DNA from: Mytilus trossulus
Lineage: Eukaryota; Mollusca; Bivalvia; Mytilida; Mytilidae
NCBI RefSeq assembly: GCF_036588685.1
Contig: NC_086380.1
Location: 37,152,692 to 37,216,691, forward strand
Length of the DNA stretch: 64,000 nucleotides
Reading direction: 5' to 3'
The notes under the pieces were generated by a model, which was not told where the DNA came from, did no database searches, and saw nothing but the letters and a program-made list of their open reading frames with translations. Below, piece by piece: positions 34,530 to 45,239 of this stretch (positions are counted from its first letter, which is position 1; each line of letters opens with the position of its first letter). A program made the translations under genes and the position numbers.

Positions 34530-36060
34530 CATGAGATCAAACTATAACTAGAATTGCCATTACAAGCATCACCCTTCCCCCATTGCCACTAAGTGGCAAC
34601 CATTTTGGAAATTCTAAAGTAATATGCCACATCTAGATTTGCCAGTCAACTGTTCTGTAAAGTTTCATACACTTTTCAAAAATTAAAAAAAAAAATGATA
34701 TGTTTTATCAGTTTCCATGATAACATAGTAAATCTGAGGATTCCTAAATTCATCCAAATATGTATATAATATACAGCTATGATGTGTTAAAATTTGATGA
34801 TGCAAAGTTCAGGCATACTCAAATTATGCACTAAAAACTAAAAGCCCATTTTTTCACTCTTTTATTGTTTCCGTGGTAACAGTGGCCATCTTGGAAGTGC
34901 CAATTCTCACTGCACCTCTGGCAATGGTGGTTAACATTATTGTTTAGTCCCATTAAAATTGGTCCATACGATTCCGAGAATTTGCATGGACAAAAAGTGT
35001 GGAATAATAAAAAAAAAAAAAAGAATGAAACATAACAATATGTCACCCGACCACCGTTAGGGTGACATAAAGAACAGTTGAAAAACTTTAACTCATCAGA
35101 TCGAGGAAATGCAGCTAAAAAAGTACGGACGAGGCAGTGCTATAATACATTGTACATCCCAACAACGAAAAAGACACTTAATTCAAATATTAGAGTATTC
35201 ACAGTTACTTAAAGCTAGTTCAGAACCAAAAATAACTAATAAAACGAGTTCTGCTGCTACGATATGCATATTTTTATCAAATATCTTTTTTCTATTTTAT
35301 TAGAATAAGACAAAACTTAATGTACTTCATGTGAAGGGCGAAAACAGTTCAAATATAGCTGGTGGAAAGAATGCACATTTTTATCAACTGGAATGTAAAT
35401 CCGCCGGTGCCTTTGTAGCATCCGCAAACACCAGCATGCAGATAAAAATGTAAGAAAAAAAGTATCATAAAAGTTAATCTTTGTGTCATTTATTAGATTC
35501 AAGTTATTACATTTTAAACTTTTAACAAGTTGAGTAAAAAGGAGAAAGAAATATTCGAAGTTAAAATGCAAAAACAATGATGAAATTCAACAAAACACTA
35601 CAAAAAAAACTTAAAAGAGTAACAAAAACCCAACAAAAACCTAGGTTTATCTAAAGTCGCCTTGAAGGCTATGTAACAGCTCTGTTAGTGTTTTGTAAAT
35701 AGAATGTTTCAAAGCAACATTTCTGGTATCCTTGGAAATGCTTTTGTTTGCCTGTTGTAGTTACTTACCCGTCTTTTTTTTTAAATAATTAAAAATGTTT
35801 TTTTTTTTAATATAAATATTTTTTGATAATGTATGGTCCTTGCCGGTAAAATTTACTCACAATATTTTAAGACTGTATTTTATACACGCCATACGCACTG
35901 GTGTGTTGGTTGGTGACTGTATACACACTTCAGGATATCATTTATGTATGTTTTCTTTATTTGGTGTTGATTAATGTTTAATAGTGTCATGCATGGATTT
36001 AATAACAGATCAAATGTAAAAAAAAAATACACATTACACCATATTTTTTAATGTTTACTT
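34530..36060. other. Spacer upstream of visible ZP gene 1 exons
   Basis: A family A-type fragment (AACTCATCAGATCGAG, near 35092) is present. I searched for homologues of ZP gene 2 exons 3 and 4 here and found none. A poly-A/T-rich stretch lies near 35780-35820. Confidence 0.5.
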
Positions 36061-36064
36061 AAAG

Positions 36065-36210
36065 TCCAGCACCAACAGATTTTAAGCAGGAAATCAAGAA
36101 ACCAACTGAACCAACCAAAACCATCAAGCTGGTCATTACAGACAAAAAAGGAACCCCGGCAACATCAGTTCACATTGGCGATCCATTGTTGTTAAAAATA
36201 ACTGGACCAG
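36065..36210 (+). CDS. ZP gene 1 exon a (start of ZP-C)
   Basis: 146 nt, entering with one base of a split codon and leaving with one (1+48 codons+1). Acceptor TTACTTAAAG, donor GTAACA. Its protein parallels exon 5 of ZP gene 2 around IGxxLxLKITGPG. Confidence 0.8.
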
Positions 36211-39200
36211 GTAACATATTGTATAGCACATGGTAAATGCTGACACAAAAATAGATTATATGATTGCAAGATACCGAATTAGACTTATTACCGTGTTTAT
36301 AATAATATGATAAACACGGCGGGTGCCTCATGTGGAGCAGAATCTGCTTACCCTACCGGAGCACCTGAGACCACCCCAGAGAAAACTGGGGTTCGTGTTC
36401 CGTATACTTTTGTTTTCTATGATGTGTCATGTGTTCTTATATTTAAAATAAAATTGAGAATGGAAATGGGGAATGTGTCAAAGAGACAACAACCCGACCA
36501 CTGAGAAGACAACAGCAGAAGGTCACCAACAGGTCTTCAATGCAGCGAGAAATTCCCGCACCCGGAGGCGTCCTTCAGCTGACCCCTCTACAAATATATA
36601 TACTAGTTCAGTGATAATGAACGCCATACTAAACTCCAAATTGTACACAAGAAACTAAAATTAAAAATAATACAAGACTAACAAAGGGCAGAGGCTCCTG
36701 ACTTAGGACAGGCGCAAAATTGCGGCGGGGTTAAACATGTTTATGAGATCTCAACCCTCCCCCTATACCTCTAGTCAATACAGAAAAGTAAACGCATAAC
36801 AATACGCACATAAAAATTCAGTTCAAGAGAAGTCCGAGTCTGATGTCAGAAGATATTCGAAGATATGGTATGAGTGTCAGTGAAAAAAACTATCGATCCA
36901 AGTCACAATTTATTAATGTAATCAATTATAGAGTCAAAGTACGGTTTTCAACACGGAGCCTTTGCTCACACCGAACAGCAAGTTATAAAGGGCCCCAAAA
37001 AAATACTAGCGCAAAACCTTTCAAACGGGAAAACCAACGGTCTAATATATAAAAACGAGTCTTAGGTTAACCAATCTCGTAAAGACCAAAATGTTTAGGT
37101 ATACATGTATGTTCAAAAGACAGCAAACCAACAACATACACAGAGACCCATTTTACCACATGGTTTAAACTTGTATCAAGTACATATATGTTATGAATAT
37201 CGGCAAATACATGTTTTAGCAAAATCGATCGTAAACAAATATTAACTACTGAACACATTATTGTGATTTAAAATTTACATAAATGAAAATGAAAGACTAT
37301 AAATTAAATGCATTTTTAGTAAGTTGTACAATCTTCTGTGAATATAATTAACGTAAAACTTTTTGTTTGTCTTTTTTAGCTGATTATACAATCGAACCTA
37401 TTAGTTGTAATGCGTCATCATCTGTGGATACAGATTACGTTATGTGGACCAAGTAAGTTATTATGTATGCGTTATCAATACAATTACATTGGCATTCAAA
37501 AGGATTTGATGTTTAAAGATTTGCTCATTGACTAATAGTGTTATAAACATTAAAAATGCGAAAATGGTAATATGGTACATCAATGTACAGGAATTTAAAA
37601 GGTGGCTCAATTGTTAAACAATGGGAGTGATGCCTTGACTTTGTTTATCTGAAAGATCCATACCAATAATAAGTGAGTAAATGCATTGATATTCATTATA
37701 TTTAAAAGAAATATATTAACAATTTGTACTTATGGGATGACTTCTTATATTATACTTACCGGAGATTTTAATGAGCTGTCTTAAAAAAAATAAGTTATTA
37801 TATTATAATTTAAAAAGAGTTTCAATATGTGTTTGCGCATTTTCATATATGATTGATTTACCTTCATTTATTTGTCAATATAAAATAATCGGTAAAGTAC
37901 AGTAACAAAGATACATACTATTTTTCTTTCAGCGACTCTTGTTCTTCAAAGGATACAGCTGTGATCGATAATGCTTGGATTCATAACAAAACAATTCCTA
38001 ATATTGTTTCGATATCAATGTATGGTTTTCGTTTTGTGAAGTCCAACACAGTAGTGGTTACATGTTCTGCCTTGTTTTGTCCAAAAGGGATGACATGCTC
38101 TTCCAAAGTAAGTTACCGTAAAATATGAATAGGAATTTAATATATTTAGCTTATCTGGCCAACAGAGCCAGGTAAGCTTTTCTCATCACTTGGCGTCAAA
38201 TTTACAAAATTATCCATTCAAACTATTTTCCACCTAGTAGTCAAATCCAAATATGTAATAACGAATATAGCATTCAGAACAGAGTGGGATATGATTTAAA
38301 TATAATATTGATTCAAAAGATACATGTATGATCTATTAAGCAATTGTTTTGTAAAAACATTGGGAATATTATATTGTTTTGTCCTAATTTGTATAAAAAT
38401 TCATTATAATAATATTTATTCATCTTTCATCCCTATATTGCTGTTATTTCTTTCAAAGTCATGCCTATTAAATTCCACTCTTCTTCATTATTGTGTCTTC
38501 AAAACGGCCAAAGTACATTTTAATACAGTACTGTTATTTTCCAATATGTATTACTCTGTACATGTATATTGAGGTATAATTATGCAAGAGTTACGACAAT
38601 GTGACACCAGTTGTACGGTTTATAGAATGTGTTCTGTAGATATAATGTACAATTCCTAGAGTTGCAATATTAGATTTAATCTTTTATTTCTTTCGTCTAA
38701 AGTTTCGCGTTTTTTTCTCTTCTCTAGCCATGCGTTAATGTCAGACCAGCTGTAAGCAGTAGAAGAAAAAGAAATGCCGACGTAGAATCAGAGAATGGTT
38801 ACCTAGAAGAATCTGTGTCCACTTCTTTCACTGTAGTTGACAAAAGAATCGACACAAGTGGCTGTTCAGGTATTTAATTTACCCATTCAAAGTAATATCA
38901 TATATAAAGATAGTTCATTCATATCTCATTGCAACGAACATGAAAAGAAAATTCGTGTTACCATGTAACTTCTTTTTTGGGAAAATATATAGTTACATAT
39001 TAAGCACACTTTTTTAATTGATTACAAATGCTATCTTTTAACCTTACTGTCGGTAGAATAGTCTTCTCGCTTATCTAGATTGCAAACGCTAAAATAGAGA
39101 GAAGAAAACAATACAGATTCAACGTATTTCTATGCATAATAGAATTTCACGCTTTCAATTGATATGTTTTGTTAACATATTCGGTATCTCAAATGTTGTT

Positions 39201-39681
39201 AGAATGTCATTTTTCACAAATTTATTATTGATGTTGAAATGCAATACTAGTATGTCAATACATGGTACTTAAAATTAAGTTATAATATACATGTTGCTTC
39301 CTAATATTTGAAAAAAAAGAGATGAAATATTTTTAATTTATTTTTATAACAGCCAAGTGTATAAATATTTGATATGTTCCCCCGTGATCAGGTGATATTA
39401 TTCAAATCCTGTCATAAAAAAAAGATAGGGAATCAGTGTAAATGATCCGGTAATGTAGGCAATAAATTAACTTTATCGTATTCACCAAACATAATGTCAA
39501 GGCTTTGATTACTTCCTATCACCAAACAAATTGAATTCGAACTTGGTTATGATTACAATATATTTCAACATTTTTGTATAATTCGAAAAGGTTATTTTTA
39601 AGAGCTTTTCTCATTTCAGGTACATTTGGCAGTGTTTTTACGTATGTAACAGCATGTGTACTGATGTTAGCGCTCAAATGA
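36065..39681 (+). CDS. ZP gene 1: zona pellucida domain protein, 3' half (5 exons)
   Basis: Five plus-strand exons join without a frame break: 36065-36210, 37380-37452, 37933-38107, 38728-38869 and 39620-39681. All have AG/GT borders and compatible phases. The first two exons resemble the start of a ZP-C module (VHIGDPLLLKITGP, then EPISCNASSS). Exon 3 holds a Cys-rich ZP-C segment (VVVTCSALFCPKGMTC). Exon 4 has SSRRKRNAD, a furin-type cleavage site expected after ZP-C, and a final Cys. Exon 5 encodes a hydrophobic tail ending VTACVLMLALK and stop, fitting a membrane or GPI-type anchor signal. The ZP-N half and signal peptide are not found; they probably lie upstream, beyond the Gypsy insertion, or are lost. 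Family proteins polymerise extracellularly; an egg-coat role is inference. Confidence 0.8.
36318..36440 (+). repeat. Dispersed repeat family D, in ZP gene 1 intron
   Basis: CTGCTTACCCTACCGGAGCA, CTGAGACCACCCCAG and GGGGTTCGTGTTCCG. Other copies at 40763 and 54048. Directly followed by families B and A. Confidence 0.7.
36443..36847 (+). repeat. Dispersed repeat family B copy 1
   Basis: Starts at AAAATTGAGAATGGAAATGG and runs through GTGTCAAAGAGACAACAACC, AATTCCCGCACCCGGAGGCG and GAAGTCCGAGTCTGATGTCA. The copy at 41601 continues beyond this point into Penelope coding sequence, so family B is read as the 3' part of that element. Confidence 0.85.
36858..37066 (+). repeat. Diverged family A copy fused to family B
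   Basis: GATATGGTATGAGTGTCAGT, ACACGGAGCCTTTGCTCACA, AAACGGGAAAACCAACGGTC. It begins almost exactly where family B stops. Confidence 0.75.
37380..37452 (+). CDS. ZP gene 1 exon b
   Basis: 73 nt, bordered by TTTTTTAG and GTAAGT. Encodes EPISCNASSSVDTDYVMWT. Parallels ZP gene 2 exon 6 (FPINCNATSNN...PLWA), with the same phases. Confidence 0.8.
37933..38107 (+). CDS. ZP gene 1 exon c (Cys-rich ZP-C segment)
   Basis: 175 nt, acceptor TTTCTTTCAG, donor GTAAGT. Four Cys residues; N-glycosylation sequon NKT. Confidence 0.8.
38728..38869 (+). CDS. ZP gene 1 exon d (furin-type site)
   Basis: 142 nt, acceptor TTCTCTAG, donor GTATTT (weaker). Encodes PCVNVRP, then the basic RRKR site and a linker to SGCS. 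Confidence 0.75.
39620..39681 (+). CDS. ZP gene 1 terminal exon (hydrophobic tail, TGA)
   Basis: 62 nt, acceptor CTCATTTCAG. The joined frame gives FGSVFTYVTACVLMLALK and a TGA at 39679-39681. The phase match with exon d and the hydrophobic content support it. Confidence 0.7.
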
Positions 39682-39793
39682 CACTGTGTCCAATCGGATT
39701 TTAATTCATAGATAGAAGAAAAAACATACAATATTGACAAATGTCTTTTCATATTGTTATCCGTATTACGTATTTGTAATGTAAATGTTGTTT

Positions 39794-39799
39794 AATAAA
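39794..39799 (+). terminator. Polyadenylation signal of ZP gene 1
   Basis: AATAAA 112 bp after the stop codon, the first such hexamer downstream on this strand. Confidence 0.5.
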
Positions 39800-40600
39800 T
39801 AAATGCTAACAACTAAGATGTTGAAAAAATCTACTAAAGCCGAACGACCTTCGAAATGCTTTGACGAAATATTGCACGGAACATTTCTTTTTAGAACAAT
39901 TACTAAGGGTACCATTATATCTTTCCCGGGGCTAAAAATCACATCCGGTTACATACGAAAAGGGGTCGAATATCATTCCATTGATTTTGACAGCTGTTTG
40001 AACCAGATATCCTACATTTTACTGCATTAAATAATGTCTGGCTCATAAACGTATATATTGGGTGTTTCAAAGCACCGCAGTGGTTTTATTTGGTGTTTCT
40101 ATGGAATGATTTAGAAATTTGATGTTGCATGGTTATTAAATCTTGTACACAGATAAAAACGAGGTTAAAAATTGATTGGTTAATTTCCAGAAATAGTTGT
40201 TTTCTTAATATATGCAGTGACATATCATGTGAAATTTTGTCTATAGCACTGGAGATAACACTTCTTTATTTGAAAAAAAGTTAATTCTGCACAATTTTTT
40301 TAAAAAGCGCAAAAAATAGCGAATACAAATAGGAGAAATCAAAGGTACTAAATCAATGGTGGTATTACAGATTAAAGTGACACAAGCTGTATCACTTGCC
40401 CGAGTTAAACCCCGGGTTTATGTTTGATGCTTGTTGCATTTTCTTATAGTTTCTGTGTTAAGTTTTACAGACTATTGTTTGCTTTTGTATGTGTTTGGTT
40501 TTACTAGAGTTTTATGTTAGTCTTCGGCTGCTTTTATATGATTGTTCCGTTTATAAATGTGTTTTAAGGCACCTGAAATGTGCCGTTGATTTGTAATAGA

Positions 40601-40630
40601 AGCATATATATATATATATATATGTATATA
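40601..40630. repeat. (TA)n microsatellite
   Basis: Uninterrupted TA run followed by TGTATATATT. Confidence 0.8.
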
Positions 40631-40762
40631 TTAGCGATTATTCTCTGACTTGACCTTTTATGAGTCATTTTACGTCTAATGATCGAGAAAAATAAGAAAT
40701 TGATTACATCTTACATTGAGTATTCAAAGAAGAAGTTAACCCCATTTAATATGACACATGTG

Positions 40763-40985
40763 TAGCCGGATCTGCTTACCTTTCCGGAGCACCTAAGTTC
40801 AACCCCAGTTTTTGGTGTGGTTCGTGTTGCTTAGTCTTTAGTTTTTAAATGTGTCTTGTGTATTATCATTTGTCTGTTTGTCTTTGTTTTATTTTTTACC
40901 GATGGCGTTGTCAGTTTATTTTCTATCTATGAATTTGAAAATCCCTGATGGACTCTTGTGTCTTGTACACCTCTTTTATAGAATA
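40763..40985 (+). repeat. Family D copy 2
   Basis: TAGCCGGATCTGCTTACC, GTGGTTCGTGTTGC, GATGGCGTTGTCAGTTTATT and GAAAATCCCTGATGGACTC. Confidence 0.75.
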
Positions 40986-41097
40986 AACAAAAGAACACAA
41001 GTGTGCTAAATCAAGTTTATCCAATGAAATTGGAATTGGTTATCACCATCATTGTTTAACATAAAATCTAGATTGAAAACAAGGTCAAATTTGCAAA

Positions 41098-41542
41098 TAG
41101 AATCATATTCAAAACAGTGTGGTCCTGTCCATTGATTGACGACCTAGATTATCCCATTGACTGGGACAGATTAGGTGAACGTTTGTCGGTAACGACCATT
41201 GCTCACTTCTTACTTATTATAGAATTTAAACTGTGGGGTCACCAAAGGTTCTTCACGCCTTTAATGATAAAATTATTCGAAAAATTATTCAGGAATAACC
41301 TTTATGTTTTGATTTATATTATTGATATAAATCAACACATCGTATTATTCCGGACTAGTTTTTCGAATTGCTTTATTTAGGTGTTGAGAACCTTTGGTGA
41401 CCCCACAGATTCAGTGTTTTAACAAGTACATAGTGAGCAGTGATTGTTACCGACAAACGTTCACCTAATCTGTCCCAGTCAATGGGATAATTTAGGTCGT
41501 CTATCAATGGCCAGGACCACACTGTTTTGAATATGATTCTAT
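41098..41542. repeat. Near-perfect 445-bp foldback
   Basis: TAGAATCATATTCAAAACAG at the left is mirrored by CTGTTTTGAATATGATTCTA at the right. Pairing continues inward through GGGACAGATTAGGTGAACG and GGGGTCACCAAAGGTTCT to a small loop near 41310-41330, with only a few mismatches. There is no coding frame. A MITE or a source of double-stranded RNA if transcribed. Confidence 0.9.
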
Positions 41543-41600
41543 GAGTAGAAATATTAAAACAAGATGCAAGTCATGTAATTAAGTTAAAACAAGAGTAATA

Positions 41601-42004
41601 AAATTGAGAATGGAAATGGGGAATGTGTCAAAGAGATAACAACCCGACCAAATAAAAAACAACAGCAGAAGGTCACCAACAGGTCTTCAATATAGCGAGA
41701 AATTCCCGCACCCGGAGGCGTCCTTCAGCTAGCTGGCCCCTAAACAAATATATACTAGTTCAGTGATAATGAACGCCATACTAATTTCCAAATTGTACAC
41801 AAGAAACTAAAATTAAAATAATACAAGACTAACAAAGGCCAGAGGCTCCTGACTTGGGACAGGCGCAAAAATGCGGCGGGGTTAAACATGTTTGTGAGAT
41901 CTCAACCCTCCCCCTATACCTCTAACCAATGTAGAAAAGTAAACGCATAACAATACGCACATTAAAATTCAGTTCAAGAGAAGTCCGAGTCTGATGTCAG
42001 AAGA
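41601..42004 (+). repeat. Family B copy 2 (3' region of the Penelope-like element)
   Basis: AAATTGAGAATGGAAATGGG through GTCTGATGTCAGAAGATG. It joins without a break to the minus-strand reverse transcriptase remnant downstream, so it is the 3' untranslated part of that element. Confidence 0.85.
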
Positions 42005-43620
42005 TGTAACCAAAGAAAATAAACAAAATGACAATAATACATAAATAACAACAGACTACTAGCAGTTAACTGACATGCCAGCTCCAGACTTCAATTAAAC
42101 TGACTGAAAGATTATGATTTCATCATATGAACATCAGGCACAATCCTTCCCGTTAGGGGTTTAGTATCATACCATCATAACATATATGAGAAGAACATAA
42201 CCCGTGTCATGCCAACAACTGTTTTTAGAATACATGTGTTTAGTTCCGACACAAAGACCTTATCAGTGACTCAATATTAACGCCAAAATATGCAATCTTT
42301 AATGACTTGACAACAGTATCGTAATTATATCCCTTCTTAATAAGTATATTCAAAGTTTTTGTAAGTTTCTGAGGTGAATACTGACACATTTGTGCTTTAT
42401 AAAGAATATTTTCATAAAAAAATGGATGTGAAATACCTGAAAGTATAAAAAGTCTGCATGTTGAGCTATATTTACGAATGATGTCTTTATACCGATGATA
42501 AAATTTAGTAAATGTTTTGACTAGTTTGTGATATCGAAAAACCCTGGTGTAATAATTTTTCAGTAATACATAAATTTCTCTCGTTAAAATCTAAAACATT
42601 GTTACATATATACACGAGCGAATCGTACAAGTTGAGATATATAAACACCGTAAGATGGTGACAAGGGAACGTCACCATCTAAAAACGGATAATTAACGAT
42701 AGGAAATGAAAAATCATCCCTTTTATCATAAATTTTAGTATTCAGCTTTCCGTTATTGATATAGATATCAAGATCGAGGAAAGGGCAGTGGTCATTGTTA
42801 GTATTAGCTTTATTTAAAGTAAGTTCAGCAGGATACATTTCATTAATATACATACTGAAGTCGTCATTATTGAGAGCCAAAATATCATCCAAATATCTAA
42901 AAGTATTATTAAATTTGTTTATCAGATGTTGTTTTGATGGGTCTTTGCTTATTTTTGTCATAAATTGTTACTCATAACAATACAAAAAGAGGTCCGCAAT
43001 AAGTCGTGCACAATTAGTCCCCATTGGAATTCCGATAATCTGACGATATACGGAATCACCAAAGCGAACAAAAATGTTATCTAGTAAAAATTCAAGGGCA
43101 TATATAGTATCAAAGCATGTCCAATTAACATAGTTTTTTTGTTTATTGCTATCAAAAAATGACCTAAAAGAGTTTGAACATATATATTCACATTCTGATT
43201 TTTTGAATGCCCATTTAATTAGGTGTGTGAATTTTTTCTTAATGAGAATTTGAGGCAATGTGGTATACAGGGTAGAAAATCAAAACTTTGAACAGATTCA
43301 AAATCACTAATATAAGCATGCAATTTATCAAGTACTTCCAACGAGTTCTTGACACTCCAAAAGTAATTTATTCCACTATTTTCGAAGGCCTTATTTGAAC
43401 AATTTATTATAAGGTTTTTAATTGTACCAAGTGTGCTGGTAAGAAGAATAGACAATTTAGTGGTTGAACAATGGCTTGAAGACGAAATAAATCTATATTT
43501 GTAAGGGGTTTTGTGTAGCTTCGGAAGCCAATACATAGTTAGGACTTTCATTGCATTTGGCTCTGCTTGGCAAATCCATCAGAGATCAAAATGATTGGAA
43601 TGCTGTCATATTGCAATGTA
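42005..43620 (-). pseudogene. Penelope-like element reverse transcriptase, decayed
   Basis: Minus-strand frames in order: YWLPKLHKTPYKYRFISSS (about 43480-43535), GIPMGTNCARLIADLFLYCY (about 42970-43040), FRYLDDILALNND (about 42870-42905, the catalytic YLDD), then KIYDKRDDFSFPIVNYPF and GVYISQLVRFAR (to about 42615). Past the stop at 42602 the frame resumes as NVLDFNERNLCITEKLLHQG. It is broken by a TATA-type insertion and a T-run frameshift. The 5' part and the GIY-YIG endonuclease are absent. Penelope-like elements encode a reverse transcriptase plus GIY-YIG nuclease and insert into the nucleus's DNA; this copy is dead. Confidence 0.9.
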
Positions 43621-43899
43621 AAATTATATCGTAATATTTGTAGATTCTTAAAAAACATTATCAAATATCTATAATTATTCACTTTTGAATACATATGTAA
43701 AAACTTACATAATCATGACATTGTGTTAAATCCAAATGATAGAGACTGACTGTATATACACATGAATGTGTCACGAGAATCACGTGCATGATTGTTTATT
43801 GTGTGTTAGCTCCTGTTGTCGTATATTATATATACATGCTTATCATAATTGTATTGTAATTACTGTATAGATATATCGTCTATTTATGTATGAATATAT

Positions 43900-43956
43900 A
43901 GTGACCTCTTGTACACTGTTGTGTCTGAGGATAATAAAAACTTTGAATCTTGAAAA
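43900..43956 (+). repeat. Possible LINE 3' terminus
   Basis: GAGGATAATAAAAACTTTG ends in a doubled TTGAATC-like word, a form typical of LINE tails. No coding sequence is attached. Confidence 0.35.
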
Positions 43957-45111
43957 TGTTTGTTACAGATTTCGTTTTCTGAAAATGGAGTCAGTTGGAA
44001 TGTTGGTGAATTTGTGATTTCCTTTTTCAGAACCTCAATGTAAAATAAGATTATATCAATAATTAAGCTACCGCAACAAACTACTAATTGAAATCAAACG
44101 TTTACAATTGTCCACTTCTTTCTGCTTTTTTTTTTAATATTTAACGAAAAAAAGGGATTCGTTTTCTATCTTTTCAAATTAAACCGTACTATTTGTATTT
44201 GTTCCGATTCATTTTCTATGTAAGGAAAACACTTCCGCCAATCCTTAACATAAACGCTTCGAAGATAAACATTTATTCTGTTTATTGTACAAATATTCAA
44301 AAAAAAATCCGTTGTTTATATTTTGTCGCGTGATGTTTATGAAATATTTTCAGTTATGATTTTATATACATGTAAAACCAAGCTAAAATATCAATGCGTT
44401 GAATACTATCAAATCCTTCTTTTTCCCATTTTGATAAATTACAATTATGGAGATCCTCCTATGGGCATGAATTAATCAAAATGGAAGTTCTGATTTGTTC
44501 ACCTATTTATAAATCAAATTTTGAATTGTCGGTCATGTATTTACTTTCAAATTTATCTATTTTATCTCAGAAGTCATTTAAAGTCAACAAGTTGACGACA
44601 TGGAATTAGTAAAACTATCATCTATTTATATTAAAATTTTAATAAATGTTTATCGGAAGAAGGCATTATCCAAACTGATAACCTCTAACAATGATTATGT
44701 GACACCATAAACTTCCGTTTATACTGTTTCCACAATATGACGGAATGTGTATTATTACCCATCTTGAATAAGTAAAATATCGCAAAATACTAAACAAAAG
44801 GTTATGTTTCGGTCTCCAACAACTCCAAAAACTTGAAATAAATTAAATCGGCAAAAAAGAAACTTAAAAGCTTTTCCGTGCATAATTATAAACCGTTTGG
44901 ACTTGTTTTAAAAATATTAAACATTTAATTTACATGAATGTCTCATAAGAACCCGTTCTTTTGCTATGCGGTTGAAAGACATTCAAAAAGGAGAATTTAA
45001 TTCACTGTTAAATGAAACATTCGATCATGATAGCACATGCAATAATTGTATAGGCGTCAGTTGTTGATTGTGTGCAATTTTTAGTAGCACTTCCTACAAG
45101 AGTCGGATTTA
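43957..45111. other. Gene-free AT-rich spacer
   Basis: No exon, repeat or RNA recognised on either strand. Confidence 0.5.
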
Positions 45112-45236
45112 GAGCTTTTTCAGCCCCCTATGATTATATAGGGAATCATTGAAGCATGACTGGAACGCCCCTCCCCCCCTTTTAGGCAGTCAGTGGCGGG
45201 GTACGCGCTTATGAAAAATTCTGGATCCGCCACTGC
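45112..45236 (+). mobile_element. Second GGATCCGCCACTG-ended small element
   Basis: Begins GTCGGATTTAGAGC, contains TATATAGGGAATCATTGAAG and a C-run, and ends CTGGATCCGCCACTG. Same family and orientation as 5773-5945. Confidence 0.75.
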
Positions 45237-45239
45237 ATA

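Noticed and set aside
41117-41380. 87-codon frame
   Set aside because: It lies entirely within the 445-bp foldback and mirrors itself on the other strand.
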